Shown here: piece after piece, positions 17,979 through 26,547 of the stretch | Numbering within the stretch: position 1 is the first letter of the stretch | How the letters are laid out: the number at the start of each line of letters is the position of its first letter | NCBI GenBank assembly: GCA_020851465.1 | Contig: JADZCR010000007.1 | Location: 65,561 to 110,668 of the forward strand | Origin: Phycisphaeraceae bacterium | GTDB taxonomy: Bacteria; Planctomycetota; Phycisphaerae; Phycisphaerales; Phycisphaeraceae | Reading direction: 5' to 3' | DNA length: 45,108 bases | The notes under the pieces: generated by a model | Databases searched by the model: none | What the model saw: the letters and a program-made list of their open reading frames with translations, nothing else | What the model was told of the DNA's origin: nothing | Program-made: the position numbers and the translations under genes

Positions 17979-18617
17979 CTAAGTTTTCTTGTCACCTTCC
18001 GACAGTTTTGCCTCGTACCGCTGTCTCCATAAATCCGCAAAGGTTGCGACGGCTGCATGCAATCGGCTCTTAACGGTACCCAGCGGGATTTTGAGCATCT
18101 CCGCGATATCCTTGTAGGCAAGCTGCTGAAAGTAAGCCAGCAGAAGCACTTCGCGCAGGTGGTCTGGCATCTCGCTGACCACTTGCTTGACTAACTGTTG
18201 CGTCTCCTGCTTCTCCACCTCCTCAGGTGGAAGCGGGAAATCGCCCGCCAACAGATCCTCAAATGAACGGCTGTCGTCACCCGATTCATCGACGGGGGCC
18301 GAAAGCTGAGGGGTCTGCCTGCGATTGTTTCTACGTAAGTAGTCCCTGGCTTTGTTCGCCGCAATCGTAAAAAGCCATGGCCTAAATCGCCTTTGGGGGT
18401 CAAAAGTTTCCGCCGAAAGGTGAACTTGGAGAAAAGTTTCCTGAAATAAGTCTTCTGCAGCCGCCCGGTTTCCCGCAAAACGAGAGAGAAAATGGAATAG
18501 TTCCAGCCGGTATCGCTCCACAAGCTCTTCAAAGGCAGGGGTTTGCCCGCTTCGGTAGCGTTGGAGCAATTGCTCGTCGCTGATTGTGGATCGTGTGGGC
18601 GGCTTGTCTTGGGCCAT
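17979..18617 (-). CDS. ECF RNA polymerase sigma factor
   Basis: A 212-residue sigma-70 family protein from ATG 18617; an in-frame ATG at 18713 would add 32 unlikely residues. Region 2 spans about 25-97 (AFEELVERYR, AEDLFQETFLQVHL, FRPWLFTIAANKARDYLRR). A Glu/Asp-rich linker of about 50 residues leads to region 4 at about 145-200 (MPDHLREVLLLAYFQQLAYKDIAEML, PLGTVKSRLHAAVATF), a helix-turn-helix for the -35 element. It should direct RNA polymerase to a small regulon under control of the membrane protein encoded next. Confidence 0.92.
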   Translation of the reverse strand: MAQDKPPTRSTISDEQLLQRYRSGQTPAFEELVERYRLELFHFLSRFAGNRAAAEDLFQETFLQVHLSAETFDPQRRFRPWLFTIAANKARDYLRRNNRRQTPQLSAPVDESGDDSRSFEDLLAGDFPLPPEEVEKQETQQLVKQVVSEMPDHLREVLLLAYFQQLAYKDIAEMLKIPLGTVKSRLHAAVATFADLWRQRYEAKLSEGDKKT

Positions 18618-18647
18618 GAGTTGACGCCAGCGGTGCCACGAAGGGGA

Positions 18648-18677
18648 ATTATCACCGAATGGTGAATAACTCAACAA
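18648..18677 (-). promoter_or_regulatory. Candidate promoter of the ECF sigma gene with inverted repeat
   Basis: On the minus strand TTGTTG (18672-18677), an 18-base spacer and GATAAT (18648-18653) resemble a housekeeping promoter. TCACC-N4-GGTGA (18652-18665) overlaps the -10 box and could be an operator. This promoter supports the start at 18617 rather than 18713. Confidence 0.35.
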
Positions 18678-18719
18678 CCCACCAGCCCGCCTGTTCCGGC
18701 TGGCCAGCAGCATCCGTCA

Positions 18720-20060
18720 TTATTCCAAAGGATTAATCACAAAACCTGTCACCAGCTTGGGGTAAAAAAACGTACTTTTCTGCGGCATCAATTCCCCCGC
18801 CTGACTGACCAGTCGCACCGACTCCAAAGGCGTCGGCTGGACGAGCAGGCCTAGTTGAAATCCCGTGCTTGTGGTGTCACGCTGAAATTCCTCCAGCGTG
18901 TGCGGAAACTTCCACTGCACTGTTTCACTGCCTCCCGAAGCGCAAAGCGACGGCTGGCAGATACCCTCGACGATCAGATGCTGGACGATGGCCACATCGA
19001 GCTGTCGCCATGCCTCCGATTGTTTGGAATGACTCAGACGAAGCGGGTCTTGCTCCACCGTCGTCGCGATTGCCAGCGGGCTTGACGGATGGGACGGGCA
19101 GAACAGGCCGATAGCATGTGGCCCAGCTGTGGGAAGCGCTGCTTCAAGTTTCGCCAGATTATCTCCTGCGAAGGGTTTGATATTGAGTTTGCCTTTAGCC
19201 GCAGCGACAAACTTTTCCCAGGTAAACCCGCTCATGCCGCCCAGAACGCGATGCGTTGGCAGCACAATCATTCCCGGATCCTGCATCGCCACGAGGACGA
19301 AAAAGCAGAAGTTGGCGGGATGGTCCGCAGCCAAAGTTCCGCCCGATTGTTCTGCCAGAGAGTTTCGGTAGTTCAACGCGGTCGTGTAACGATGGTGTCC
19401 GTCCGCGATGAAAATGTCTGAATCAGCAAAGGCATCGAGAAACGGCTTCTGTGCGGCTGGATTCTCGACAGACCACGCTTCGTGCAGTACCCCGTCGCCA
19501 GCAGTCGTGCCGCGAAGCACCGGCCTGGTGCTCTCGATTGCTTTTGTCAGCAGGGCGTGGACTTTGTTCGTCGGGTCTGAATGCAGGCCGAAAATCGGCG
19601 AAAGTTGCGCCCGAGTGGCGCGCATCAGCTTCATGCGGTCTTCCTTAGGCCCGCTGAAAGTCTGCTCATGGGGATGGATGCCGCCCTTGTTGTCGGAGGA
19701 CTTACCGAAGGGCTGAACTTTGACGTTGGCGATCAATCCCCGTCGCTGAAAAGTTTTTCCGCTGTGGCGATAGGTCTGTTGATAGACAAAGAGGGCAGGA
19801 GTCTTTTGCCGAATGAGCGTTCCATGGCTGAGCCACGTCCGATAAAGCTCCGCAGCTTTCTCGTAAGTAGCGTCCGGTCCGACGGTTTTGGCAGGCAGGT
19901 GGGGCAGGTCGATCGCCACGATATTTCGCGGATCGACACTGAGCAGCTTGGCTTTGCTCGTCTCATCAAGCACGTCATAAGGAGGTGCAATTTTGCTTGA
20001 AAGATCTCCTCCCGAAGAAGTAGAATACGTGATGGCGGGAATCGGCTTGATTGGGGGCAT
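18720..20060 (-). CDS. DUF1015 family protein
   Basis: 446 residues from ATG 20060 (MPPIKPIPAITYSTS); upstream in-frame starts to 20153 lack support. It matches DUF1015 through its whole length: KIAPPYDVLDE near the start, IHPHEQTFSGPKEDRMKLM, the hallmark DGHHRYTTALNYRN, and MIVLPTHRVL. DUF1015 proteins are cytosolic and often near amino acid genes in other bacteria, with no settled biochemical role. Its stop is just over 100 bases ahead of the sigma gene. Confidence 0.88.
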   Translation of the reverse strand: MPPIKPIPAITYSTSSGGDLSSKIAPPYDVLDETSKAKLLSVDPRNIVAIDLPHLPAKTVGPDATYEKAAELYRTWLSHGTLIRQKTPALFVYQQTYRHSGKTFQRRGLIANVKVQPFGKSSDNKGGIHPHEQTFSGPKEDRMKLMRATRAQLSPIFGLHSDPTNKVHALLTKAIESTRPVLRGTTAGDGVLHEAWSVENPAAQKPFLDAFADSDIFIADGHHRYTTALNYRNSLAEQSGGTLAADHPANFCFFVLVAMQDPGMIVLPTHRVLGGMSGFTWEKFVAAAKGKLNIKPFAGDNLAKLEAALPTAGPHAIGLFCPSHPSSPLAIATTVEQDPLRLSHSKQSEAWRQLDVAIVQHLIVEGICQPSLCASGGSETVQWKFPHTLEEFQRDTTSTGFQLGLLVQPTPLESVRLVSQAGELMPQKSTFFYPKLVTGFVINPLE

Positions 20061-20260
20061 TTCAGTGGCTCGCGGATAAAAATCGGCAAGGCATCTAAGC
20101 ATGGAATGAACTTTATTCCACGCGGTGCGTTTGGATGGATAACAAAAGCGCACAAGATTAGCGGTTCCCCGTGCTGTGAGCCAGTCGCGGGAAGCCGAAA
20201 GATGACTGCAATAAGGTGTCGTTCGGTTCGTTGGTCCGCGTATTCAAAAGGATCGTTGCC

Positions 20261-20440
20261 ATGTCTTCCATATCTACCAGTCTCAAGCCGCGTACGACTG
20301 CTCACCGCATCAATCGGCTGATCGCTCGACTGCGTCATCGTCAACTCATGAGCGCCCTGCGCGGGCGGCTGCCGGATTCGTTCCGCTACGCCAAATCGGT
20401 GGCGCGGATTCGGCGGGTCGTCAGCGGCGTGATGGTGTGA
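20261..20440 (+). CDS. Small basic protein, 59 residues
   Basis: ATG 20261 has AAGGA about nine bases upstream. The protein is strongly basic and helical (HRINRLIARLRHRQLMSALRGRLPDSFRYAKSVAR in two or three short helices), with no Cys and no membrane segment, so RNA or ribosome binding is conceivable. It is divergent from the DUF1015 gene and 71 bases ahead of aroDE. I do not recognise it; it could be spurious. Confidence 0.4.
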   Translation: MSSISTSLKPRTTAHRINRLIARLRHRQLMSALRGRLPDSFRYAKSVARIRRVVSGVMV

Positions 20441-20511
20441 CAGATGCGGGTTTTCTTCTTGATTTGCATCCGCGCGAGGCTGTAGCGCAGGTACTTTGTT
20501 AACCTACCACC

Positions 20512-22125
20512 ATGACCAGACTCGCTGTTTCGGTCATGGTGCAGACACTCGAGCAGGGGCTTGCCGCTGCTGCGCGCGCGGGAGAAGCCGGCGCGGACCT
20601 TGTTGAATTTCGCATCGATCAGTTCAAACGCGACCCGGCACAGGTTGTCGCTCTGGTCGAGCGATCCGCACTGCCCTGCATCCTCACCTGTCGGCCAACG
20701 TGGGAAGGCGGAGATTACGACGGTGACGACCAAACCCGTATCGCTCTCCTCGAACACGCTGGTTTAGCTGCGCGGCCGCCAGCCTACATCGACATCGAGC
20801 TGGCCGCCTACCAGCGTTCGGCCAATCTCCGCCAGAAAATCGGACTGGTGGTCGATCACCCCGGACAGGTCAGACCCACCGGCACCGGTCTCATTCTTTC
20901 CAGTCATGATTTCGATGGCCGGCCGCGAGATCTTCTCCAACGTCTCGAAGCGATGGCTGCCGCCCCAGCCTGTCGTGTTATCAAGCTCGCATGGAAAGCT
21001 CGCAGTCTTCGCGACAACCTCGAAGCCTTTGAAATTCTTGTCAGCCATCACAAACCCACGATTGCGCTTTGTATGGGTGAGGACGGGCTGCCCAGCCGCA
21101 TACTCGCAAAAAAATTCAATGCGCTGCTTACATTTGCAGCTCTCGATGCAAACTCAGGCACCGCGCCGGGGCAACCGACGATCTCGCAGCTCAAGAACCT
21201 CTACCGCTGGGACAGTCTCAACGAAGCAACAAGGGTGTACGGCGTGATCGGCCATCCCGTCGGACACTCGATGAGTCCAGCTATTCACAACGCCGGCTTT
21301 TCCGCGACGGGATACAACGGCGTGTATCTGCCGTTGTCAATCCCGCCTGAGTACGAACATTTCAAAGCCACTGTTTCCACCTGGCTTGATATGCGAGGCC
21401 TGGATTTTCGCGGCGCGAGCGTGACGATACCGCATAAGGAAAATCTGCTTCGCTTCGTGCGCGAGCGTGCCCATCCGGGAGATGTGATCGAACCGCTGGC
21501 CGAGCGCATCGGCGCAGCCAACACACTTTCTGTCAACGATGACGGCTCGCTTCATGTGTCAAACACCGACTACGCAGCAGCGCTTGATGCGGTGTGCGAT
21601 GGGCTGGGAATGACACGTAAGGAACTGATCGGCAAGCGCGTTGCGGTGATCGGTGCCGGCGGCGCTGCGCGGGCGGTGGTTGCCGGATTCGCCGAGGCCG
21701 GTGCGACGGTCGTTATCTACAACCGTACACTTGATAAAGCGCAGGCGATGGCGGAACAAATGGGCGGATCGAATGGAAAGATCGTTGCAGCCCGGCTCGA
21801 TAAGTTGTGTGACTCGTGCTGCGAGGTGTATATCAACTGCACTCCGATCGGCATGTCGCCGAATGTGGACGCGACGCCGATACCCTCTGCCGGTAAGACC
21901 AAAGGCTGGGGCCCCGGATCGGTCGTATTCGACACGATCTACAATCCGCTTGAAACCCGCCTCCTGCGTGAAGCACGTACGGCAGGGTGTGTCACCATCT
22001 CCGGTACGGAAATGTTCGTGCGACAGGCTGCGGCACAATTCAAGCAGTGGACGGGACAAGAGGCTCCGATGGATCTTTTCCGCACGACCCTCAATGAATT
22101 CCTGACGAAAAAGGCTGGTCGTTGA
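20512..22125 (+). CDS. aroDE: Bifunctional 3-dehydroquinate dehydratase / shikimate dehydrogenase
   Basis: A 537-residue fusion catalysing two successive steps of the shikimate pathway. Residues 1 to about 225 are a type I dehydroquinate dehydratase barrel: VEFRIDQF, catalytic His132 in SSHDFDG and Schiff-base Lys158 in CRVIKLAWKA. From about 242 it is AroE: VIGHPVGHSMSPAIHNAGF binds shikimate, VTIPHKENLL has the catalytic Lys, and VAVIGAGGAARAVV binds NADP. The C-terminus (GTEMFVRQAAAQFKQWTG) is complete. The same order is known from plants and chlamydiae. Both active sites look intact. Confidence 0.95.
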   Translation: MTRLAVSVMVQTLEQGLAAAARAGEAGADLVEFRIDQFKRDPAQVVALVERSALPCILTCRPTWEGGDYDGDDQTRIALLEHAGLAARPPAYIDIELAAYQRSANLRQKIGLVVDHPGQVRPTGTGLILSSHDFDGRPRDLLQRLEAMAAAPACRVIKLAWKARSLRDNLEAFEILVSHHKPTIALCMGEDGLPSRILAKKFNALLTFAALDANSGTAPGQPTISQLKNLYRWDSLNEATRVYGVIGHPVGHSMSPAIHNAGFSATGYNGVYLPLSIPPEYEHFKATVSTWLDMRGLDFRGASVTIPHKENLLRFVRERAHPGDVIEPLAERIGAANTLSVNDDGSLHVSNTDYAAALDAVCDGLGMTRKELIGKRVAVIGAGGAARAVVAGFAEAGATVVIYNRTLDKAQAMAEQMGGSNGKIVAARLDKLCDSCCEVYINCTPIGMSPNVDATPIPSAGKTKGWGPGSVVFDTIYNPLETRLLREARTAGCVTISGTEMFVRQAAAQFKQWTGQEAPMDLFRTTLNEFLTKKAGR

Positions 22126-22413
22126 AGGCCGGATCCTGCCAATTGCGAGACGGTCCACAATTTTTATCAGTGGCAGCCGTTGGCATTTATCAGTTGGTTG
22201 AAGTTTTAGTGTCTTTGTATCAACCATCGTCTTTGTGTGATTACGGAAGCCGCGACAGATGATCTGCATGGCTCTTTTGCAGGAAAATTAGTGCATTGAT
22301 AGTGCATCAAGTAGTGATATCGGCCGGTAGAACGGGGTATAATTCAGCCTGTTTTTGTGGACGATCATGAGAAGTAAATGGGCGAATGTGAGATAGATAT
22401 TTTGAGACGTAAC
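22126..22413 (+). promoter_or_regulatory. Promoter region of pseudopilin gene with direct repeats
   Basis: An AT-richer gap with a perfect TATAAT at 22338-22343 preceded by GGGG; the -35 region is poor. Upstream, TAGTGCAT occurs at 22290-22297 and 22300-22307, one helical turn apart, with a partial copy TAGTGATA at 22312-22319. That spacing suggests an activator-binding site. No gene is visible here. Confidence 0.45.
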
Positions 22414-23166
22414 ATGCGTGTTCGGGTTAAGGCGTTTACTTTGGTCGAACTCTTGGTAGTGATTTCGATCATTGCCTTGCTTATTGCCATGCTGCTTCCC
22501 GCGTTGAGTGCTGCGAAGGAGTCAGCGCGAGCGATGGCGTGTCTCTCCAATCTGCGGCAGATGGGTATGGCTGCGACGATGTACCGCGATGAGTACCAGC
22601 AGTATTTCCCCGTGATGTACGACTTGGAAGTGGAACCCTATCCCGGCTGGGGCAGATATACCGTTGCCTATCCCTATCGTCTGGCACCTTACTTATCTCC
22701 CGGCGGGCTTAATCGGGGCATGTTCAATACGACTCAGATTGGCCGACATATCGCTTATTGCCCCAGTGCTCCGCTCATGACCGAGGCGGACTATGTTTTC
22801 CCTACTTTTCGTCTTACTCAGGACGCATGGATCTATGGGCCTTTCTGGAACAAGACCATCGCGACGTACAGCATGACCACCGGCCTCGGATACAGTTGGG
22901 CAGCTGTCAACGTATCGGATCCGTGGACATGCCCTAAGCGAGAGTTGACCAAGCCGACCCTTACCTTGATTTATATCGACAGCAATCGTGAACCCCGTTT
23001 TGATCATTCGTTCCGCTTCTATCGTCTCCGGCATGGCGGCGGCGCTAACCTGCTCATGGGTGATATGCACGCCTTCCGTATCAACACGCAGAGCGAGATC
23101 GACGCACGAATGAGCGAGCGAGTATTTCACCTCTATGATCCCGGGCTGTGGCGGTATGCAAGGTGA
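22414..23166 (+). CDS. Pseudopilin-like protein with H-X9-D motif
   Basis: 250 residues from ATG 22414; ATG 22378 is an in-frame alternative. A short basic leader (MRVRVKA) precedes the prepilin peptidase site [10 protein letters not shown] with the Glu at +5, followed by a hydrophobic helix and the [13 protein letters not shown] segment typical of planctomycete type II pseudopilins. Near the C-terminus [13 protein letters not shown] is the H-X9-D motif of this group, with the usual Gly after Asp changed to Met. It should be processed and placed in the inner membrane facing the periplasm. No secretion or pilus genes are nearby. Function unknown. Confidence 0.85.
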   Translation: MRVRVKAFTLVELLVVISIIALLIAMLLPALSAAKESARAMACLSNLRQMGMAATMYRDEYQQYFPVMYDLEVEPYPGWGRYTVAYPYRLAPYLSPGGLNRGMFNTTQIGRHIAYCPSAPLMTEADYVFPTFRLTQDAWIYGPFWNKTIATYSMTTGLGYSWAAVNVSDPWTCPKRELTKPTLTLIYIDSNREPRFDHSFRFYRLRHGGGANLLMGDMHAFRINTQSEIDARMSERVFHLYDPGLWRYAR

Positions 23167-23299
23167 CGGTCATTGTCCGTTCAAATTCCTGCTCAAGCAC
23201 GCATCGGGCAGCAGCTTGCGATTCAAATCCATCTCCGCAGAACTGCGTGATGGCGTTCAACTTTCGGCTGACGATGGAATATCGGATAGGCTGTGATCC

Positions 23300-23791
23300 A
23301 TGCCGGTTGTTCGCACCAATGTCGTCGAGATATACGTTTTTCGCCGCAACCAGGGAGAACGCGCGATCGCGCATGGCGTCGAGTTTCTCCAGTTGCATCG
23401 ATGCAAGGGCATGATCATCAATACCTGGCAGCCGGTGATGGGGCACATTGAAGAGGGCGAAACCGCAACTGCTGCAGCACTACGTGAGCTCGAGGAGGAG
23501 ACCGGTTACGCAAGAGGACGCGATCTTCTTGCCGGATGGCAGCTTGAGTCGGTTAATACTTTTTTCCTCGCTTCGTTGGATGCGGTTATGCATAGTCCCG
23601 GGTTTGCCATCGAGGTATCGGGAAGGATCGAGCCGAAACTCGATGACGCCCATGATGGGTTTCGATGGGTGACACGCGACCATGCGGATCGTGCTTTTCT
23701 CTGGCCGGGTCAGCGTCGCGCGGTCGAGGAGATCGTCCGCGATATTCTCCCGGCGGATTCGCTGACCGCTCCGCTGCTCCGAATTTTCTAG
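23300..23791 (+). CDS. Nudix hydrolase
   Basis: 163 residues with a complete Nudix box at 48-70 (GHIEEGETATAAALRELEEETGY). The preceding VEIYVFRR and FLQLHR and the following LESVNTFFLASLDAV fit the group near dihydroneopterin triphosphate and dATP pyrophosphatases, but the substrate is not certain. It stands 133 bases after the pseudopilin gene. Confidence 0.88.
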   Translation: MPVVRTNVVEIYVFRRNQGERAIAHGVEFLQLHRCKGMIINTWQPVMGHIEEGETATAAALRELEEETGYARGRDLLAGWQLESVNTFFLASLDAVMHSPGFAIEVSGRIEPKLDDAHDGFRWVTRDHADRAFLWPGQRRAVEEIVRDILPADSLTAPLLRIF

Positions 23792-23996
23792 AGATAAAAC
23801 CCGGCATGCGGCCCGAGCGAACAGCCCGAACGCTGACTCCACGAAAGGCGTGGATCTGTTTCAATGTTGCCCTGATGTTTGCTGCGCAGGGCTGCGGTCG
23901 CTACCTTCCCTCGTCTTAGATTAGATAGCGTGCGGTCGACTGACGCGGATAGCGGGTCAGGAACCGATCAGCAAAGGTAATTCAAGGAAAAACATC

Positions 23997-24761
23997 ATGG
24001 CAATCCCCATCGGCCTTCAACTCTACACCGTTCGAGACCTACTCGGAAAAGATTTTGAAGGGACGCTCGCGCAGATCGCAAAGATCGGCTACAAAAATGT
24101 TGAATTCGCCGGTCTCTATAACCGCAAAGCATCGGACATTCGCAAACTCCTGGATAAACTCGGCCTCAAGGCGTGTTCGGCGCACATCAACATCGATGGC
24201 AAGCCCGAAACGCTTCAGCGTCACATCGACGACGCCCGCGTCCTTGGCTACGACGTGATTATCTCCGGCCTGCCGAGCTGGAATATGGAAAAGACCGCGG
24301 CTGAGTACCGCAAAGCGGTCAAGACTCTCTGCCAGGCTGCAAAGGACGCCAAGGCCCAGGGGATCTCCTATGCCTACCACAATCACAGTTTTGAGTTTCA
24401 GCGATTCGCCGATGCTGACAACAAAAGTGCGATGGAAATTATTTTTGACGAGTCCAATCCACCTCTTGCTGCGGAGCTTGATGTGTATTGGGTACAGCAT
24501 GGCAACGATGATCCGATCAAGTGGATCAAGAAATTGACAGGTCGTGTGCCCTGCCTGCATATCAAAGACATGGAAAAAGGAGCGGGTCGCGGATTTGCCG
24601 AAGTGGGCACAGGCATTGTCGATATGAAGGCGGTTGTGGCGGCAGCACCGGCGGCAGGCGTGCGCTACCTGATTATCGAGCAGGATTCCAACTGGGTGAA
24701 AGGTGATCCGCTCGAATCGGTCCGCATCAGCCTGGAAAACTTCAGGAAGCTCGCGTCCTGA
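23997..24761 (+). CDS. Sugar phosphate isomerase/epimerase (xylose isomerase-like TIM barrel)
   Basis: A 254-residue TIM-barrel protein of the AP endonuclease 2 superfamily with AAGGA before ATG 23997. Likely metal ligands: Glu in NVEFAGLY, YHNHSFEFQ, AAELDVYWVQHG, CLHIKDM and the C-terminal IIEQDSNW. Relatives include myo-inosose dehydratases, tagatose/psicose 3-epimerases and many uncharacterised planctomycete proteins. It has no export signal. The substrate cannot be assigned. Confidence 0.88.
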   Translation: MAIPIGLQLYTVRDLLGKDFEGTLAQIAKIGYKNVEFAGLYNRKASDIRKLLDKLGLKACSAHINIDGKPETLQRHIDDARVLGYDVIISGLPSWNMEKTAAEYRKAVKTLCQAAKDAKAQGISYAYHNHSFEFQRFADADNKSAMEIIFDESNPPLAAELDVYWVQHGNDDPIKWIKKLTGRVPCLHIKDMEKGAGRGFAEVGTGIVDMKAVVAAAPAAGVRYLIIEQDSNWVKGDPLESVRISLENFRKLAS

Positions 24762-25269
24762 TGCACAGGCATTACGCACGCACAGCATGCCCGTCATTGA
24801 CAGCAAGCTGAGCTTTGTGACATCACACATCCTCCGCTGGTTCACTCTGCGTCCGCGCGGAGCTAAACCATTCCATGCGCCGAGTCCTTACTCGCAACTC
24901 GAAACTTCCTGCCGTGTTACTCCTTCCGCATCAAGCGGGTGGAGGTATGCCCCATCACGGGTCAGCGATTTTCGTAAGCAATTGAAAATCAAGGTGTTGA
25001 AGTCTAGTTTTCTACTTTGATAGTCGGTGCCGGTTTATCGTTTGTTGATGCGGTAGGAGGTTTTGTAAAGAGTGCGCCGACTTTCCGGTCAGTCGAACCA
25101 ACGCGACCCGGCAGGCGAGTTTTTCACGTCTGTGTTGGCGGCTCATTTCCCGATGGCAGCTCTGCTCACGGCCTGGAATTGTTGTGAAACAGAACCATTC
25201 GCCGATAGGTGAAGTGGTATTTGAGAACAATTGCGTTCTTCCATCACTCAGAAGTTGAGGGCTGACACC
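24762..25269. other. Intergenic region, one weak small open frame
   Basis: About 508 bases without a convincing gene. AGGAGG at 25055-25060 lies 11 bases before a GTG-initiated frame of 46 codons (25072-25212), with no recognisable motif; the spacing is long. Another open frame (24703-25020) overlaps the isomerase gene and has low-complexity composition. The region probably carries the promoter of the AAA+ gene. Confidence 0.35.
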
Positions 25270-26400
25270 GTGAAGGAAACACCCATCGAGATCGGCAAAC
25301 CAACTTCACTTCCGATTACCGTCACGCTTGGTGATGAGAGTCACCCGCCAGTTTCGTTAATCAGGACGCCCGCTGAATCTGTTCCGTCGATTCAGCCCGT
25401 GATGGTTTTTCGCAGCGCAGCCATGCACCGGCTGTACACAGCGACTCAACTGACTGCCCGGCGCGACTGCACCGCGATCGTTCTAGGCGAGCCGGGTACG
25501 GGTAAGGAGCTTGTTGCCAGACAACTGCATCTCTTGAGTGATCGCGCTGATCGGCCGTTTGTCGCGGTGGATTGCCGAACGCTCAACGATCCGGGAATGG
25601 AGAAGCAGTTTTTCGGATCGGCCGGCGATGATGCGAGCCAGACGCCGCCGACTCACGGCTTCATCCGTACTGCGCATACGGGCACGCTTTATCTGGATGA
25701 GATCGGCGACATGCCGCTGGACTTCCAGGCCCGGCTGATGAAGGTGATCAAGTCGCACGCGGTTGTACCGATCGGTGCGAGCAAGGGCGTCTCGGTCGAT
25801 GTGCGCATCATCGCCTCGACGCATCGTGATATCGAAGCACTAGTCAAGCGCGGCAGATTCCGCGAAGACCTTTTTTTCTGGCTGCATGTTGTGCAACTCC
25901 GGGTGCCGCCGCTGCGTGAACGGATTGAGGACGTGGTACCGCTGGCGGAGCACTTCGTCGCACGGATTTCCCGACTATTCGGAGAGAAAGCCAGACCGCT
26001 TTCCAGCGACGCGCTCGAGGCGCTTCAGGCGTATAACTGGCCGGATAACGTTCGCGAGCTTGCCGTTGTGATCGAACAGGCAATTTCAGCGGGTGGCTCC
26101 GACTGCATCACAGCCAATGACCTTCCTGACAAAGTTCGTCTGGCGAAGCCCTCCGCTTCACCTTCGATCTATGAACCTGTGATTCCACTGGCGATGATGG
26201 AACGCAACCAGATCGCTCACGCTCTGCGCATCGCGGAGGGCAACCAATCCGAAGCTGCTCGACTGCTCCAGATCCAGCGGCAGCGACTTTATCGCAAGAT
26301 CGAAAACTACGGCTTGCAGTACCTCACTCGTGCAGGTGAGCGCGCCGAAGAGAGGAATCGCCAAACGAACGATTCCGCCGTGGAAAATTTCGTCGCTTAA
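25270..26400 (+). CDS. Sigma54-activator-like AAA+ regulator lacking GAFTGA
   Basis: 376 residues from GTG 25270, which has GAGG nine bases upstream; the frame extends to TTG 25231. There is no receiver domain. The AAA+ domain has Walker A GEPGTGKE (73-80), Walker B TLYLDE (139-144), sensor I ASTHRD and WPDNVREL. The loop that carries GAFTGA in sigma54 activators is replaced by GSAGDDASQTPPTHG (116-130), so contact with sigma54 is unlikely. In FREDLFFWL Trp204 stands where the second arginine finger is usual. A Fis-type helix-turn-helix closes the protein (NQSEAARLLQIQRQRLYRKI). It is probably a DNA-binding regulator. Confidence 0.85.
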   Translation: MKETPIEIGKPTSLPITVTLGDESHPPVSLIRTPAESVPSIQPVMVFRSAAMHRLYTATQLTARRDCTAIVLGEPGTGKELVARQLHLLSDRADRPFVAVDCRTLNDPGMEKQFFGSAGDDASQTPPTHGFIRTAHTGTLYLDEIGDMPLDFQARLMKVIKSHAVVPIGASKGVSVDVRIIASTHRDIEALVKRGRFREDLFFWLHVVQLRVPPLRERIEDVVPLAEHFVARISRLFGEKARPLSSDALEALQAYNWPDNVRELAVVIEQAISAGGSDCITANDLPDKVRLAKPSASPSIYEPVIPLAMMERNQIAHALRIAEGNQSEAARLLQIQRQRLYRKIENYGLQYLTRAGERAEERNRQTNDSAVENFVA

Positions 26401-26427
26401 ACCAAGATGCTTCAACGCATTTTCCAG

Positions 26428-26459
26428 AGAGCCCCAGTACGAGTGGGGCTCTTTTTTTT
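26428..26459 (+). terminator. Rho-independent terminator
   Basis: An 8-base perfect stem (AGAGCCCC 26428-26435 with GGGGCTCT 26445-26452), a nine-base loop and a run of eight T. It ends the AAA+ regulator transcript 28 bases after the stop codon. Confidence 0.95.
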
Positions 26460-26547
26460 GAGCCGGGGAATCTTTCCGTACAGACCAGATGGTGACCGGC
26501 TGGAAATAACCCCGATAAGGTCACCATTGTTCATGTGAGTGAGACAG

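Noticed and set aside
24834..24866. CTCCGC/GCGGAG inverted repeat after the isomerase gene
   Set aside because: Short stem, long loop and no T-run; likely chance.
25270..26400. Calling the AAA+ protein a sigma54-dependent activator
   Set aside because: The GAFTGA motif needed to contact sigma54 is absent, so the usual automatic name would be misleading.
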